Positions 8,462-16,718 of a DNA stretch of 64,000 nucleotides are shown here, in pieces. This DNA comes from JAAYCI01 sp964370195. Its GTDB lineage: Bacteria > Bacillota > Clostridia > Oscillospirales > Ruminococcaceae. Each line of letters starts with the position of its first letter. Within the stretch, counting starts at the first letter, position 1. A program made the position numbers and the translations under genes. Below the pieces are notes generated by a model. That model ran no database searches, was not told the DNA's origin, and was given only the letters and a program-made list of their open reading frames with translations. The stretch lies in assembly GCA_964370195.1 (NCBI GenBank), contig CAYJIH010000005.1:20166-84165 (forward strand). The letters run 5' to 3'.

Positions 8462-9270
8462 TGTGGCATTTCCTCCTCTATTTCCAAAATCAATGTGTCG
8501 ATATATCGCCTTGCCTGCGCAAGTTGTTGTGCATCTTCAAAACCATCTCGATACAACTCTATAATTAAGTCACCCTCGTAACCCATCTTTTTCAAACGAT
8601 ATATCAAATTTTTAAAATTAAAATCGCCACACCCCGGCAAAATACAATCTTGGTTTTTCGTGTGGTCGCTAATGTGTACATGGCGTATTTTGTTCCCCAT
8701 GGCCTGCAACATATCTTCTACTTCAGCCTCTTTTCGGCGCACCACTTGTTTAATATCCAATGTAAATGCGGCTGCCTCCTGCAACAACGGTTTCATTTCT
8801 AGCACCGTTTTCGGCGAGCCCAAGCGGCAATAAAATACATTCTCATAACAAAGCGTCACCCCATATGTGCGCCCAAGAGCTGAAATTTTTCGAATTTGTT
8901 CAATGTATTTTTCGGACGTGATTGGATAAAAACTATGCTCGTGATCCCCATGGAATACTAATTTTTTGGCGCCAAACTTTTGGCATATTTCAAAATACCG
9001 CCGATAAAGTGCCTCTCCATCATAAAAACGCTGCTCGTATGGAGACGCGAAGAAAAAACCATCTAGCATAGAAGAGAATGGATGAAACGACACCACCTCT
9101 ATCCCACTGCTTTGTACACAATTGTAAAGTTCATTCACATAGTCATCTTCAATTTCGCTAAATGTGTTAAAGAAAATTTCTGTAATAGGAGAGCCGGTAT
9201 CAATAACTTGATGCAAAGACTGTAGTGTATCTTTAGGAAAAAAACAAGAGGTCGATATGCCGCATCTCAT
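8458..9270 (-). CDS. Sugar phosphate isomerase/epimerase-like TIM-barrel protein
   Basis: 270 residues, consistent with the xylose isomerase-like / AP endonuclease 2 superfamily. Visible features are CGISTSCFF at the N terminus, VVSFHPF, KLVFHGDHEHSF, CYENVF, FTLDIKQV, HVHISDH and ELYRDGF, giving the pattern of metal-binding Glu, Asp and His at strand ends. The substrate cannot be told from sequence. The gene is translationally coupled to nrdR downstream; the pairing does not by itself reveal a role. Start ATG 9270 has GGAGG upstream. Confidence 0.75.
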   Translation of the reverse strand: MRCGISTSCFFPKDTLQSLHQVIDTGSPITEIFFNTFSEIEDDYVNELYNCVQSSGIEVVSFHPFSSMLDGFFFASPYEQRFYDGEALYRRYFEICQKFGAKKLVFHGDHEHSFYPITSEKYIEQIRKISALGRTYGVTLCYENVFYCRLGSPKTVLEMKPLLQEAAAFTLDIKQVVRRKEAEVEDMLQAMGNKIRHVHISDHTKNQDCILPGCGDFNFKNLIYRLKKMGYEGDLIIELYRDGFEDAQQLAQARRYIDTLILEIEEEMPQ

Positions 9271-9313
9271 GGAAGTCCTCCCTCTTCAATCATACCTTAT
9301 CTATATTGTTTCT

Positions 9314-9342
9314 ATTATGACATATTTTTTGAAAAAACGCAA
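9314..9342 (-). promoter_or_regulatory. Candidate sigma-A promoter for the TIM-barrel gene and nrdR
   Basis: Minus strand: -35 TTGCGT (9337-9342), 17-bp spacer, -10 CATAAT (9314-9319). The -35 overlaps the tail of the gcv terminator. Both hexamers are imperfect. Confidence 0.4.
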
Positions 9343-9374
9343 AAACCTGCACCTCTTATTGAGGCGCAGGTTTT
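9337..9374 (-). terminator. Rho-independent terminator of the gcv operon
   Basis: Hairpin with ten-base arms (CCTGCGCCTC and GAGGTGCAGG, one wobble pair, five-base loop) at 9345-9370 followed on the minus strand by TTTTTGCGTTTTTT. It lies ~20 bases after the gcvPB stop. Confidence 0.85.
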
Positions 9375-9393
9375 AACAATGAAAACAATTGTA

Positions 9394-10845
9394 CTAATCG
9401 AACGTGTAGCGCAAAATTGGGTTTCTAGCTGCCGTCACATCATCTGGCCGGCTAATCGGCGTCGTAAACGGTGCATCGTGTAATTTTTGCGGGTCTGTTT
9501 TAGCAAGTTCAAACAAACTGTTGATTACTTCAGCTGTTTCATCCAGCGTTTGACGCGTTTCTGTTTCGGTTGGCTCAATCATCAATGCTTCATCTACAAT
9601 AAGTGGGAAATACATCGTAGGCGGATGAATGCCATAATCCAGCAAACCTTTGGCGATATCAAGCGCTGTAACACCTGTTTCCTTTTTCAGTTCGCTTAAG
9701 CTAAGCACAAATTCGTGCATTGTAGGTTGGTCGTATGCCACATATTTTCCATCTGCAATTTTACTGCGAATGTAAGTGGTATTCAACACAGCACCTTGGG
9801 CCGCTTCACGAATACCGTCGCTACCAAGAGACAACACATACGTAAGTGCACGCACTACAACCATAAAGTTTCCGTAGAAGCTACGCACTTTACCAATGCT
9901 ATCCGGGCGGTCATCATTTAAAATGTAACCATTTTTGGTGTTTGATGGAATGGGCAATGGTAGGAATGGTTTCAAAATTTCTTTACAACCAACAGCACCG
10001 CAGCCAGGGCCACCGCCACCGTGTGGTGTAGAGAATGTTTTGTGTAAGTTCAAATGGATAACGTCAAAGCCCATAGCACCCGGATTTACAACACCCATCA
10101 CTGCGTTGAGGTTGGCACCATCATAGTAGCACAAACCACCAGCATCATGTACAAGTTGTGTAATTTCTGCAATATTTTTCTCAAAAATACCCAGTGTGTT
10201 CGGGTTTGTTAACATCACACCGGCAGTTTTAGGCCCTACTGCCTTGCGGAATGCTTCCATATTGGTGCAGCCATCCGGCCCGCTTGGAATGGTAACCACT
10301 TTGTAGTTGTTCATCGTGGCCGATGCAGGGTTTGTGCCGTGTGCCGCATCCGGAATCAATATTTCTGTACGTTGTTCACCTTCACCATTTTTTTCATGGT
10401 ATGCCTTGATCATGGCGATGCCGGTGTATTCACCATGTGCACCAGCCGACGGCTGAAATGTAATGGCATCCATACCGGTAATTTCGCTGTACAATTTTTC
10501 AGCTAAATGCAACACACCAAGGCAACCTTGTGCTGTGCGTTCCGGCTGCAACGGGTGAATTTTGTTGAACGCAAACATTTGTGTCATTTCCTCGTTGATA
10601 CGAGGGTTGTATTTCATGGTGCAGGAACCAAGTGGGTAGAACCCATTGTTTACACCATGTGTGCGACGCTCTAGTTCAGAATAATGGCGCGACAGTTCGC
10701 TTTCAGCAATTTCCGGCAAACGCAAATCGCTGTTTCTGCGCAGATGTTCTGGCATTTCACGTGTGCCAAGCTGGCTTTTGGAAAGCATAGCTGTACCACG
10801 TCCGGGGCTGCTTTTTTCAAAAATCAATTTTGTTTCTTTTCTCAT
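9394..10845 (-). CDS. gcvPB: Glycine dehydrogenase (decarboxylating) subunit 2
   Basis: 483 residues from ATG 10845, which overlaps the gcvPA stop (ATGA) and has GGGAGGTGG upstream; an earlier in-frame start at 10866 lies inside gcvPA and is unlikely. This is the C-terminal, PLP-binding half of the split P-protein. The PLP lysine is in LNLHKTFSTPHGGGGPG, and the N-terminal part shows YPLGSCTMKYNP. With GcvPA it decarboxylates glycine and transfers the aminomethyl group to lipoyl-GcvH. Confidence 0.96.
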   Translation of the reverse strand: MRKETKLIFEKSSPGRGTAMLSKSQLGTREMPEHLRRNSDLRLPEIAESELSRHYSELERRTHGVNNGFYPLGSCTMKYNPRINEEMTQMFAFNKIHPLQPERTAQGCLGVLHLAEKLYSEITGMDAITFQPSAGAHGEYTGIAMIKAYHEKNGEGEQRTEILIPDAAHGTNPASATMNNYKVVTIPSGPDGCTNMEAFRKAVGPKTAGVMLTNPNTLGIFEKNIAEITQLVHDAGGLCYYDGANLNAVMGVVNPGAMGFDVIHLNLHKTFSTPHGGGGPGCGAVGCKEILKPFLPLPIPSNTKNGYILNDDRPDSIGKVRSFYGNFMVVVRALTYVLSLGSDGIREAAQGAVLNTTYIRSKIADGKYVAYDQPTMHEFVLSLSELKKETGVTALDIAKGLLDYGIHPPTMYFPLIVDEALMIEPTETETRQTLDETAEVINSLFELAKTDPQKLHDAPFTTPISRPDDVTAARNPILRYTFD

Positions 10846-12155
10846 ATTGCAGCCACCTCCCGGCAAATTCTTACCATATGGTCGATCTCGTTTTTAGTGT
10901 TCATCTCGGTGCAGCACCATAAAATACCACCATCTACTTCTAAACCGCCTAAAATGCCATCGGCTTCCAACTGTTGAAGCAATGGTTCAGCACCAGGTGG
11001 GCACTCTGTAACAAATTCATGGAAAAATTCTCCTGAATGGCGACGTTTAAACCCAGCTTTTTCAAGTTCTTCTGCAAGATAATGTGCCTTGGTGTAGCAC
11101 TGATTTGCCACTTCACAAAGGCCATCTGGACCCATAGCGGCAAGATACACACTAATGGCCAATGCGCACAACGCTTGGTTTGAACAAATGCTACTGGTGG
11201 CTTTTTCGCGGCGAATATGCTGCTCGCGTGCTTGCATGGTAAGAACAAAACAACGGTTTCCATCACGATCGGTCGTTTGACCCACAATACGCCCCGGCAA
11301 ACGGCGCAACAAGCTGTTTGTGCACGCCATAAACCCACAATAAGGGCCACCAAAAGCCATAGAAAGCCCCAATGGCTGGCCTTCACCCACAGCGATATCC
11401 ACGCCGTATTCACCCGGTGTTTTGCTCACGGCAAGTGCCATTGGATTCGAGTGCATAATTACTTTAACACCTTTGGCATGGCACATTTCCACAATGGCAT
11501 CCACATCTTCGTACAAACCATAATAGTTTGGAGATTGCACCACTACGCTGGCAATACTTTCATCCAGCATTTCTTCCATACGTTGTAAATCGATCAGGCC
11601 GTCTTTTTCCGGAACGATTTCAATTTCTGTACCAAGGCTGTTAGAATATGTTTGGCACACCTGTAAAATATCCGGCTGGCAGTTTTGTGGCAGCAGTGAT
11701 TTTTTACGTTTTCTCTCTAAACACATGGTAAGCGCTTCTGCAGCAGCTGTTGCACCATCATACACAGAAGCATTCGATACATCCAAGCCGGTTAAAATAC
11801 AAATGTCTGTTTGATATTCGAAAATAATTTGTAAATTTCCCTGGCTTATTTCAGCCTGATACGGCGTATATGCCGTTAAAAAGGTTTCTTTAGAAGCGAT
11901 ATTGCGCAAAATTGACGGTGCAAAATGGCGATAAGCCCCTGCCCCACGAAACATTGATTTAAACACTTTGTTATCGCGGGCAAACCCTTCCATAATACGG
12001 CGCACTTCATACTCACTTTTGCCTTTAGGCATATTCAGTGGCGGTGCTAACAAATCTTTTGGCACTTGTGCAAACAAGTCTTCCATGCAGGATAAACCAA
12101 GTTCCTTCAGCATTTCCTCTTGTTCGTTTTTAGCCATGGGGATATATCCACCCAT
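10842..12155 (-). CDS. gcvPA: Glycine dehydrogenase (decarboxylating) subunit 1
   Basis: 437 residues, the N-terminal half of the split P-protein typical of Bacillota and archaea. Recognisable stretches include GAGAYRHFAPSI, YTPYQAEISQG, NASVYDGATAAAEA and GEGQPLGLSMAFGGPYCGF. It forms a heterotetramer with GcvPB. The start MGGYIPMAKNEQ follows gcvH by one base, so gcvH-gcvPA-gcvPB are tightly coupled. Confidence 0.95.
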   Translation of the reverse strand: MGGYIPMAKNEQEEMLKELGLSCMEDLFAQVPKDLLAPPLNMPKGKSEYEVRRIMEGFARDNKVFKSMFRGAGAYRHFAPSILRNIASKETFLTAYTPYQAEISQGNLQIIFEYQTDICILTGLDVSNASVYDGATAAAEALTMCLERKRKKSLLPQNCQPDILQVCQTYSNSLGTEIEIVPEKDGLIDLQRMEEMLDESIASVVVQSPNYYGLYEDVDAIVEMCHAKGVKVIMHSNPMALAVSKTPGEYGVDIAVGEGQPLGLSMAFGGPYCGFMACTNSLLRRLPGRIVGQTTDRDGNRCFVLTMQAREQHIRREKATSSICSNQALCALAISVYLAAMGPDGLCEVANQCYTKAHYLAEELEKAGFKRRHSGEFFHEFVTECPPGAEPLLQQLEADGILGGLEVDGGILWCCTEMNTKNEIDHMVRICREVAAI

Positions 12156-12156
12156 A

Positions 12157-12534
12157 CTAGCCCTCCTCTTTTACAAAGGCTTCATATGCTGCAGCATCCA
12201 TCAAATCAGCTGGATATTCGGCCCCTTCCACTTCCACAAGCCATGCAGAATAAGCATCTTTGTTGATGAGTTCCGGCTCATCAAGAACAGCTTCATTAAT
12301 AGCAACCACGCTACCACCAATGGGCGAGTGGATGTCCGATACAGCTTTTACACTTTCTACATCGGCAAATGTTTCGCCAGCTGTTACAGAATCACCTTCT
12401 TCTGGCAAATTCACAAATACCAAATCCCCAAGTTCGCTCTGTGCAAAATCAGTGATACCAATTTTTACTGTGTCACCGTCTTTTTCTACCCATTCATGGC
12501 TTTTTGTGTACAATAAATTTTCCTTTGTTTGCAT
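12157..12534 (-). CDS. gcvH: Glycine cleavage system H protein
   Basis: 125 residues, standard length. The lipoylated lysine is K63 in ESVKAVSDIHSP. GcvH carries the aminomethyl group between the P, T and L proteins. AAAAGGAGA precedes ATG 12534. It is the first gene after the glycine riboswitch. gcvT, which usually accompanies these genes, is not in the window, nor is a lipoate ligase. Confidence 0.96.
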   Translation of the reverse strand: MQTKENLLYTKSHEWVEKDGDTVKIGITDFAQSELGDLVFVNLPEEGDSVTAGETFADVESVKAVSDIHSPIGGSVVAINEAVLDEPELINKDAYSAWLVEVEGAEYPADLMDAAAYEAFVKEEG

Positions 12535-12609
12535 TGTATTCTCTCCTTTTTTCTGTTCGGGCTATATGAATAATAACCCGTTGATTCCATAGTTTGTTAA
12601 AAAATTGTT

Positions 12610-12642
12610 AAAAAAAAACAGGGCACAGGTTAATCCCGCGCC
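12610..12642 (-). terminator. Riboswitch-controlled terminator before gcvH
   Basis: Arms GGCGCGGG and CCTGTGCC pair fully with two G-U pairs around a five-base loop, followed by CTG and nine T (12610-12618 on the plus strand as A). The 5' arm borders the end of aptamer 2, so ligand binding could compete with hairpin formation. Confidence 0.88.
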
Positions 12643-12816
12643 TCCGTTTGTTTACCTGAAAGATTCCCCCACATTTTAAAGAAACTGCGAGGTTGCTTCT
12701 TCGGTGCCAGCTAAAAAACTGCCGAGCTTTCCAGAGATGCCGTCCACCATCGGTCTTTTTGCCTGAGAGTTTTCTCACCTTCGGCGCTACAATTTATAGT
12801 CTCTCCCAATGGTTTC
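12610..12816 (-). ncRNA. Tandem glycine riboswitch
   Basis: The minus strand carries the two-aptamer glycine riboswitch layout. Aptamer 1 (~12725-12816) contains GGGAGAGACT, GCGCCGAAGG, AACTCTCAGGCAAAA, GACGGC and CTCTGGAAAG. Aptamer 2 (~12640-12715) contains GGCACCGAAGAAGCAA and AATCTTTCAGGTAAA. The expression platform is a terminator hairpin (12622-12642) followed by nine T. In related systems glycine binding prevents termination and turns on gcv genes; the same is expected here. Aptamer boundaries are estimated by eye. Confidence 0.93.
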
Positions 12817-12835
12817 ATCCAGCTTGCATGATATT

Positions 12836-12864
12836 ATTCTACTGGGGAACACCCCATCTGTCAA
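12836..12864 (-). promoter_or_regulatory. Sigma-A promoter of the gcv operon
   Basis: Minus strand: -35 TTGACA (12859-12864), 17-bp spacer, -10 TAGAAT (12836-12841). The predicted start, near 12829, lies just before riboswitch aptamer 1. The spacer contains the inverted repeat GGGG-TGTT-CCCC. Confidence 0.85.
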
Positions 12865-13033
12865 TAGTTTTATAAAAAAAATACATACGTTAAATAAAAA
12901 ACAAGGTTTCTAATATTTTAAGATACTAAGGAACAAATTTATATTTTTCATAACAACATTATTTTTTAACATAAAATATGCTATTAAGCACAAAAACGCC
13001 ATTATAAATAAACAAAAAAATTTCTTGCGCGCT
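12865..13033. other. AT-rich intergenic stretch between gcv promoter and PilZ gene
   Basis: Very A/T-rich, with no open frame, clear hairpin terminator or RNA motif that I can see. The PilZ gene upstream on the minus strand therefore has no obvious terminator. Confidence 0.5.
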
Positions 13034-13573
13034 TCACTTTTTTATTGATTTAAATGAACAGCCATACTCAAACCCATTGTCTGTTTCTCCGTGTAAACGC
13101 ACCACCTGTGTTTCCACTGTAATTTGCTCATCACCTAAAGGCAAATGTACGCAAAATGTATCACCAATGGCAAGTATGTCTTTCTCTGTATGCACCAAAA
13201 TACCGCTTACACTGATGTTTTGCACATTCACCGTTGTTTCATTTCGGGCTCCTTGCTGTGATAAATCATTTATTACCATCGGTGTATTTACACTGTATCT
13301 CTTGTTTTTACGTTTTTTTTGCGTGCGCACTTGGAACAAGGAAACTTCAATTAAATCGATATCACTTCGTTTTCGCACTTTTCCTCGAAATTCTTGCAGG
13401 CCGGTTGGATGATATAACGTAACCGAAACCAGCTTTTGCAGTTTATCATAACTAATGCCATACAAAAAAATTTGGTTTTGATTTCGATTGTACTCCACCA
13501 CTTGTGTGTCACACAAAACGGTTCCGCTTTGTCCATCTTTTAAAACCACACGGCAATCTCTAAAATCCAGCAC
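13034..13573 (-). CDS. PilZ-domain protein, probable c-di-GMP receptor
   Basis: About 180 residues. The N-terminal half is a beta-rich YcgR/PilZN-like region; the C-terminal half (from ~residue 85) looks like PilZ, with KRYSVNTP near the RxxxR position and NISVSGILV at the (D/N)xSxxG position. The first arginine of RxxxR is not obvious (QKKRKNKRYS), so c-di-GMP binding is likely but not certain. In motile Clostridia such proteins link c-di-GMP to flagellar braking or surface behaviour, and chemotaxis genes occur in this window. GTG 13573 sits eight bases after GGAGG; the GTG at 13582 overlaps that site and is less likely. Confidence 0.72.
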   Translation of the reverse strand: MLDFRDCRVVLKDGQSGTVLCDTQVVEYNRNQNQIFLYGISYDKLQKLVSVTLYHPTGLQEFRGKVRKRSDIDLIEVSLFQVRTQKKRKNKRYSVNTPMVINDLSQQGARNETTVNVQNISVSGILVHTEKDILAIGDTFCVHLPLGDEQITVETQVVRLHGETDNGFEYGCSFKSIKK

Positions 13574-13640
13574 TTCAAACACCTCCTTTTCCAGGGATTA
13601 TTGCCCCCTAAAGGGACATTATTTTACAAACAGTATCTAT

Positions 13641-13669
13641 AGTTTAAACAGGAAGAAACACTCTGTCAA
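13641..13669 (-). promoter_or_regulatory. Sigma-A promoter of the PilZ gene
   Basis: Minus strand: -35 TTGACA (13664-13669), 17-bp spacer, -10 TAAACT (13641-13646). The leader of ~60 bases contains a small inverted repeat CCCTTTAGGG near 13600-13612. Confidence 0.75.
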
Positions 13670-13714
13670 GAATGCATTCAGATTTAAAACACCTCGTCAT
13701 TCGAACAAAACCAT

Positions 13715-14926
13715 TTATTCAACACCTTGTTTTTGATTCACCGGCAATGTGGCCACTGTTGCCCAATGCTCGTTCATCATTTGTTCTAGCATGGCAGGAA
13801 GTGTGCTGAAATATTGAGTATCCTCGGCTGCACCCACACTTTTATCCGATAAAATGGCAATGAGATACGGATGCGAAGCATACACAACCGCCATATCGTG
13901 ATACGCATGCGTATCCCATCCATACTTTCTGGCAATGGGCCAAGAAGCTGTAATCATTGCATTTCTTGTGTTCATCAGGTGTTCTTGTAGCAAAGAGCCA
14001 TACTGCCCGTTGGCCATATACTCATACAGTGCCGCCAAATAGCTGCCGGCCTGTGGCGCGGTGATATCATCCCCTGTTACACTATAGACGTTCGGCACCC
14101 CAAGCTCTGCTGCGTATGCGGCAAAGCCATCGGCCGGATACCGCTCTAACAAAATTCGTTGTGCGGCTGTATCGCTGTATCGCAGTAAGTATTCTATCAT
14201 TTCAGCCAGTGTAATTTCTCTTGGTAAATTTTCATCATCTTTTAATACGCCAGAGTTTTCCTCAGAGCCTTCAATGCTTTGCGCATCCACTAAAAACGTT
14301 TCATCCAAACTTGCTTGCCCTTGCTCCACAAGCTCATACAAATACATTGCGTACGGCGCCTTTGACAAACTGGCCACATCAAATGCTTGTTCTCCATTGT
14401 AAATGTATTCGGCACCGGAATCTAAATCTCGGAAATATAAAGCCACACGATGCCCCTCTTCTGGGTCTATCTCTTCCGGCGTTTCATTTTCTTCTTGTGT
14501 TTCGGCCGATTCTTCTTCCACCTCAGGCTGTGTGGCAGCGGCCCATTCCGCCAAAACGGTATCTAATTGCGCAACTTGCTCTGCCGAAAACGTATAGGCA
14601 GGCCAGCCCCCCGTTGGCACATCTTGCACTGTTGGCTGTACCACCGGTTGCGGCACAACAACATCTGTTGTTTGTGGCACTTCCTGCGCCACTGTTTCAT
14701 CCGGCAGCGGAATCGTAGCTTCCATAAGCGCCCCTGGCACCACATCCTTTGCCTCAATTTCCTCTATAATCACAAGGGTCAAAAGCGATAAGAACACCAC
14801 AAGTAAAACCAAAAAAATCACCATCATTTTCTGGTTTTGCTTTGCGTATTGCCGCCGCCTGTGCCAGGCTGCATTTACTTTTTCATTCGAATGTTTTGTG
14901 CGAACATCACTGCGATTTCTTTGCAT
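13715..14926 (-). CDS. Membrane-anchored beta-lactamase-like serine hydrolase
   Basis: 403 residues. A basic cytoplasmic N terminus precedes one transmembrane segment (residues ~34-55), then a Pro/Val/Glu-rich linker (~60-155) and a class A beta-lactamase-like domain. The SxxK motif is S186-LS-K189, a YSDT motif fits the second active-site element and KYGWDTHAYHD may hold the third. It probably acts outside the membrane on peptidoglycan or a related substrate, or is a beta-lactamase; sequence alone does not decide. It follows the ABC exporter genes by 39 bases in the same direction, which suggests a shared transcript. The ribosome site is weak. Confidence 0.72.
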   Translation of the reverse strand: MQRNRSDVRTKHSNEKVNAAWHRRRQYAKQNQKMMVIFLVLLVVFLSLLTLVIIEEIEAKDVVPGALMEATIPLPDETVAQEVPQTTDVVVPQPVVQPTVQDVPTGGWPAYTFSAEQVAQLDTVLAEWAAATQPEVEEESAETQEENETPEEIDPEEGHRVALYFRDLDSGAEYIYNGEQAFDVASLSKAPYAMYLYELVEQGQASLDETFLVDAQSIEGSEENSGVLKDDENLPREITLAEMIEYLLRYSDTAAQRILLERYPADGFAAYAAELGVPNVYSVTGDDITAPQAGSYLAALYEYMANGQYGSLLQEHLMNTRNAMITASWPIARKYGWDTHAYHDMAVVYASHPYLIAILSDKSVGAAEDTQYFSTLPAMLEQMMNEHWATVATLPVNQKQGVE

Positions 14927-14965
14927 AGTTTCACAATTTCCCCATGTTCATCATGCGAACACGCC

Positions 14966-16717
14966 CTAAAAGGCATTTGCCGCTTCGCCACCAAATTGGC
15001 TGTTATATAAACGCGTGTAAAACCCATTTTTTTCAACGAGTTGTGCATGGGTTCCTCTTTCTGTAATGCGTCCAGCATCCATCACCAGTATTTCATCTGC
15101 ATTTTGAATGGTGGATAGACGATGTGCCACAACAAAACTCGTATGACCTTTCATCAATTTCTCCATAGCCTGCTGAATTAAAATCTCCGTACGCGTATCT
15201 ATCGAGCTGGTTGCCTCATCCAAAATCAACAATTCCGGCTTTGCAAGCACAATGCGTGCAATACAAAGCAGCTGCTTTTCGCCGGCAGAAAGCCCCTCGC
15301 CGCCCGCTTTTAACACGGTATTGTATCCATGTGGCAAACGGGTGATAAAGCCATGTGCTAAAGCTTGTTTTGCTGCTTGTATCACTTCTTCATCACTGGC
15401 ATTTGGTACACCGTATGCAATGTTGTCGCGCACTGTGGCTTGCTTTAGCCAAGTTTCTTGTAACACCATGCCATACAACTTTCTCAATGTGCTGCGCTGG
15501 ATAGAATCAATCGCATGGCCATCCACAGATATTTCTCCTGCATCCACTTCATAAAAACGCATCAATAAATTAATCAATGTTGTTTTACCGCACCCGGTAG
15601 AACCAACTAAAGCAATGCGCTTTCCCGATGTTGCTAAAAAAGAAATATCTTGCAATAAGGGCCGATTTTTTTCATACGAAAACGAAACATTTTTTGCTTG
15701 CACAACCCCCTGCACATGCGTTGGCACAAATGCGTCAATACAATCCTCTTTTTCGGGCACTAAATCGATCATTTCAAACAGCCGTTCTGCCCCGGCCATT
15801 GCCGTTTGCACTTGCGTAAGCACCGCCGTTACTTCGTTAAACGGTTTTGTGTACTGGTTTGCATAGTTAAGAAACACCGAAAGGCCACCCACTGTGATAC
15901 CACCAGCTATGGCATACATACCACCCAAAACTGCCACTGCCGCAAATACAAGAACATTCACAAATCTTGTGCCCGGATTGATAATGCTGGAATAAAACAC
16001 CGCTTTTCGATATTGTGTTGCATACTTTTTGTTTTGCTGCTCAAATTGATGTTGCGCTTGCTGCTCATAGCCAAAATCCTTCACAACACCTTGTTCGTGC
16101 ACCATTTCGCCCACAAAAGCAGACAGTCTCCCCTGCTCGTCCATCATCCCACGAAAATATCGCGCTGTGCGCTTGCCCGCAAACCGTGCAAATAAAACGG
16201 AAAGTGGTGTGGCCAAAAGCACCACCAAAGCGATTGCCCAATTAAGAACAAACATCACCGCCAAAGTGGTAATGATGGTTACAACACCGGGAAAAAGCTG
16301 CGATATGGTTTGCAAAAGCCCTTCGGCCACTGCGTCAGCATCGTTTACAAGGCGGCTGGCCAAATCTCCGCGTTTACGATTGTCCAGTTCCTTTAAGGGC
16401 ACTTTTCCTAGATGATCAAATGCATTTTGACGAATATCCTGCGCCACATCTGCCGAGATTTTCCGGGCCAATATTTGCATAACCCACTGGGCACCTCCAC
16501 CCAGCAAAATTGCAACACCAGCCCCTAACAGAATTGGAAATATAGCCGAAAACTCAACGGAACCCACTCCTATCATGCTGTTAATGGCCTCACCTATCAA
16601 CACGGGAACAAGTAAAAACAAAAGCACTTGACCCAGTGCGAAACACATGGTGAAACAAAGCCGCCACCGATAAGGCCGCAGATAATGGGCCACTCTTCGC
16701 AACAATTTTCTTTTCAT
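14966..16717 (-). CDS. ABC exporter half-transporter, catalytic-site subunit
   Basis: About 583 residues from ATG 16717, one base after the stop of the partner gene; an ORF start at 16816 lies inside that gene. Six transmembrane segments precede a nucleotide-binding domain with Walker A VGSTGCGKTT, Walker B plus catalytic Glu LLILDEATSSID and switch His VAHRLSTI. Its signature motif is degenerate (LSAGEKQ instead of LSGGQ). Paired with the neighbouring subunit it forms a heterodimer with one consensus ATP site. The substrate (drug, lipid or peptide) cannot be told. Confidence 0.9.
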   Translation of the reverse strand: MKRKLLRRVAHYLRPYRWRLCFTMCFALGQVLLFLLVPVLIGEAINSMIGVGSVEFSAIFPILLGAGVAILLGGGAQWVMQILARKISADVAQDIRQNAFDHLGKVPLKELDNRKRGDLASRLVNDADAVAEGLLQTISQLFPGVVTIITTLAVMFVLNWAIALVVLLATPLSVLFARFAGKRTARYFRGMMDEQGRLSAFVGEMVHEQGVVKDFGYEQQAQHQFEQQNKKYATQYRKAVFYSSIINPGTRFVNVLVFAAVAVLGGMYAIAGGITVGGLSVFLNYANQYTKPFNEVTAVLTQVQTAMAGAERLFEMIDLVPEKEDCIDAFVPTHVQGVVQAKNVSFSYEKNRPLLQDISFLATSGKRIALVGSTGCGKTTLINLLMRFYEVDAGEISVDGHAIDSIQRSTLRKLYGMVLQETWLKQATVRDNIAYGVPNASDEEVIQAAKQALAHGFITRLPHGYNTVLKAGGEGLSAGEKQLLCIARIVLAKPELLILDEATSSIDTRTEILIQQAMEKLMKGHTSFVVAHRLSTIQNADEILVMDAGRITERGTHAQLVEKNGFYTRLYNSQFGGEAANAF

Positions 16718-16718
16718 G

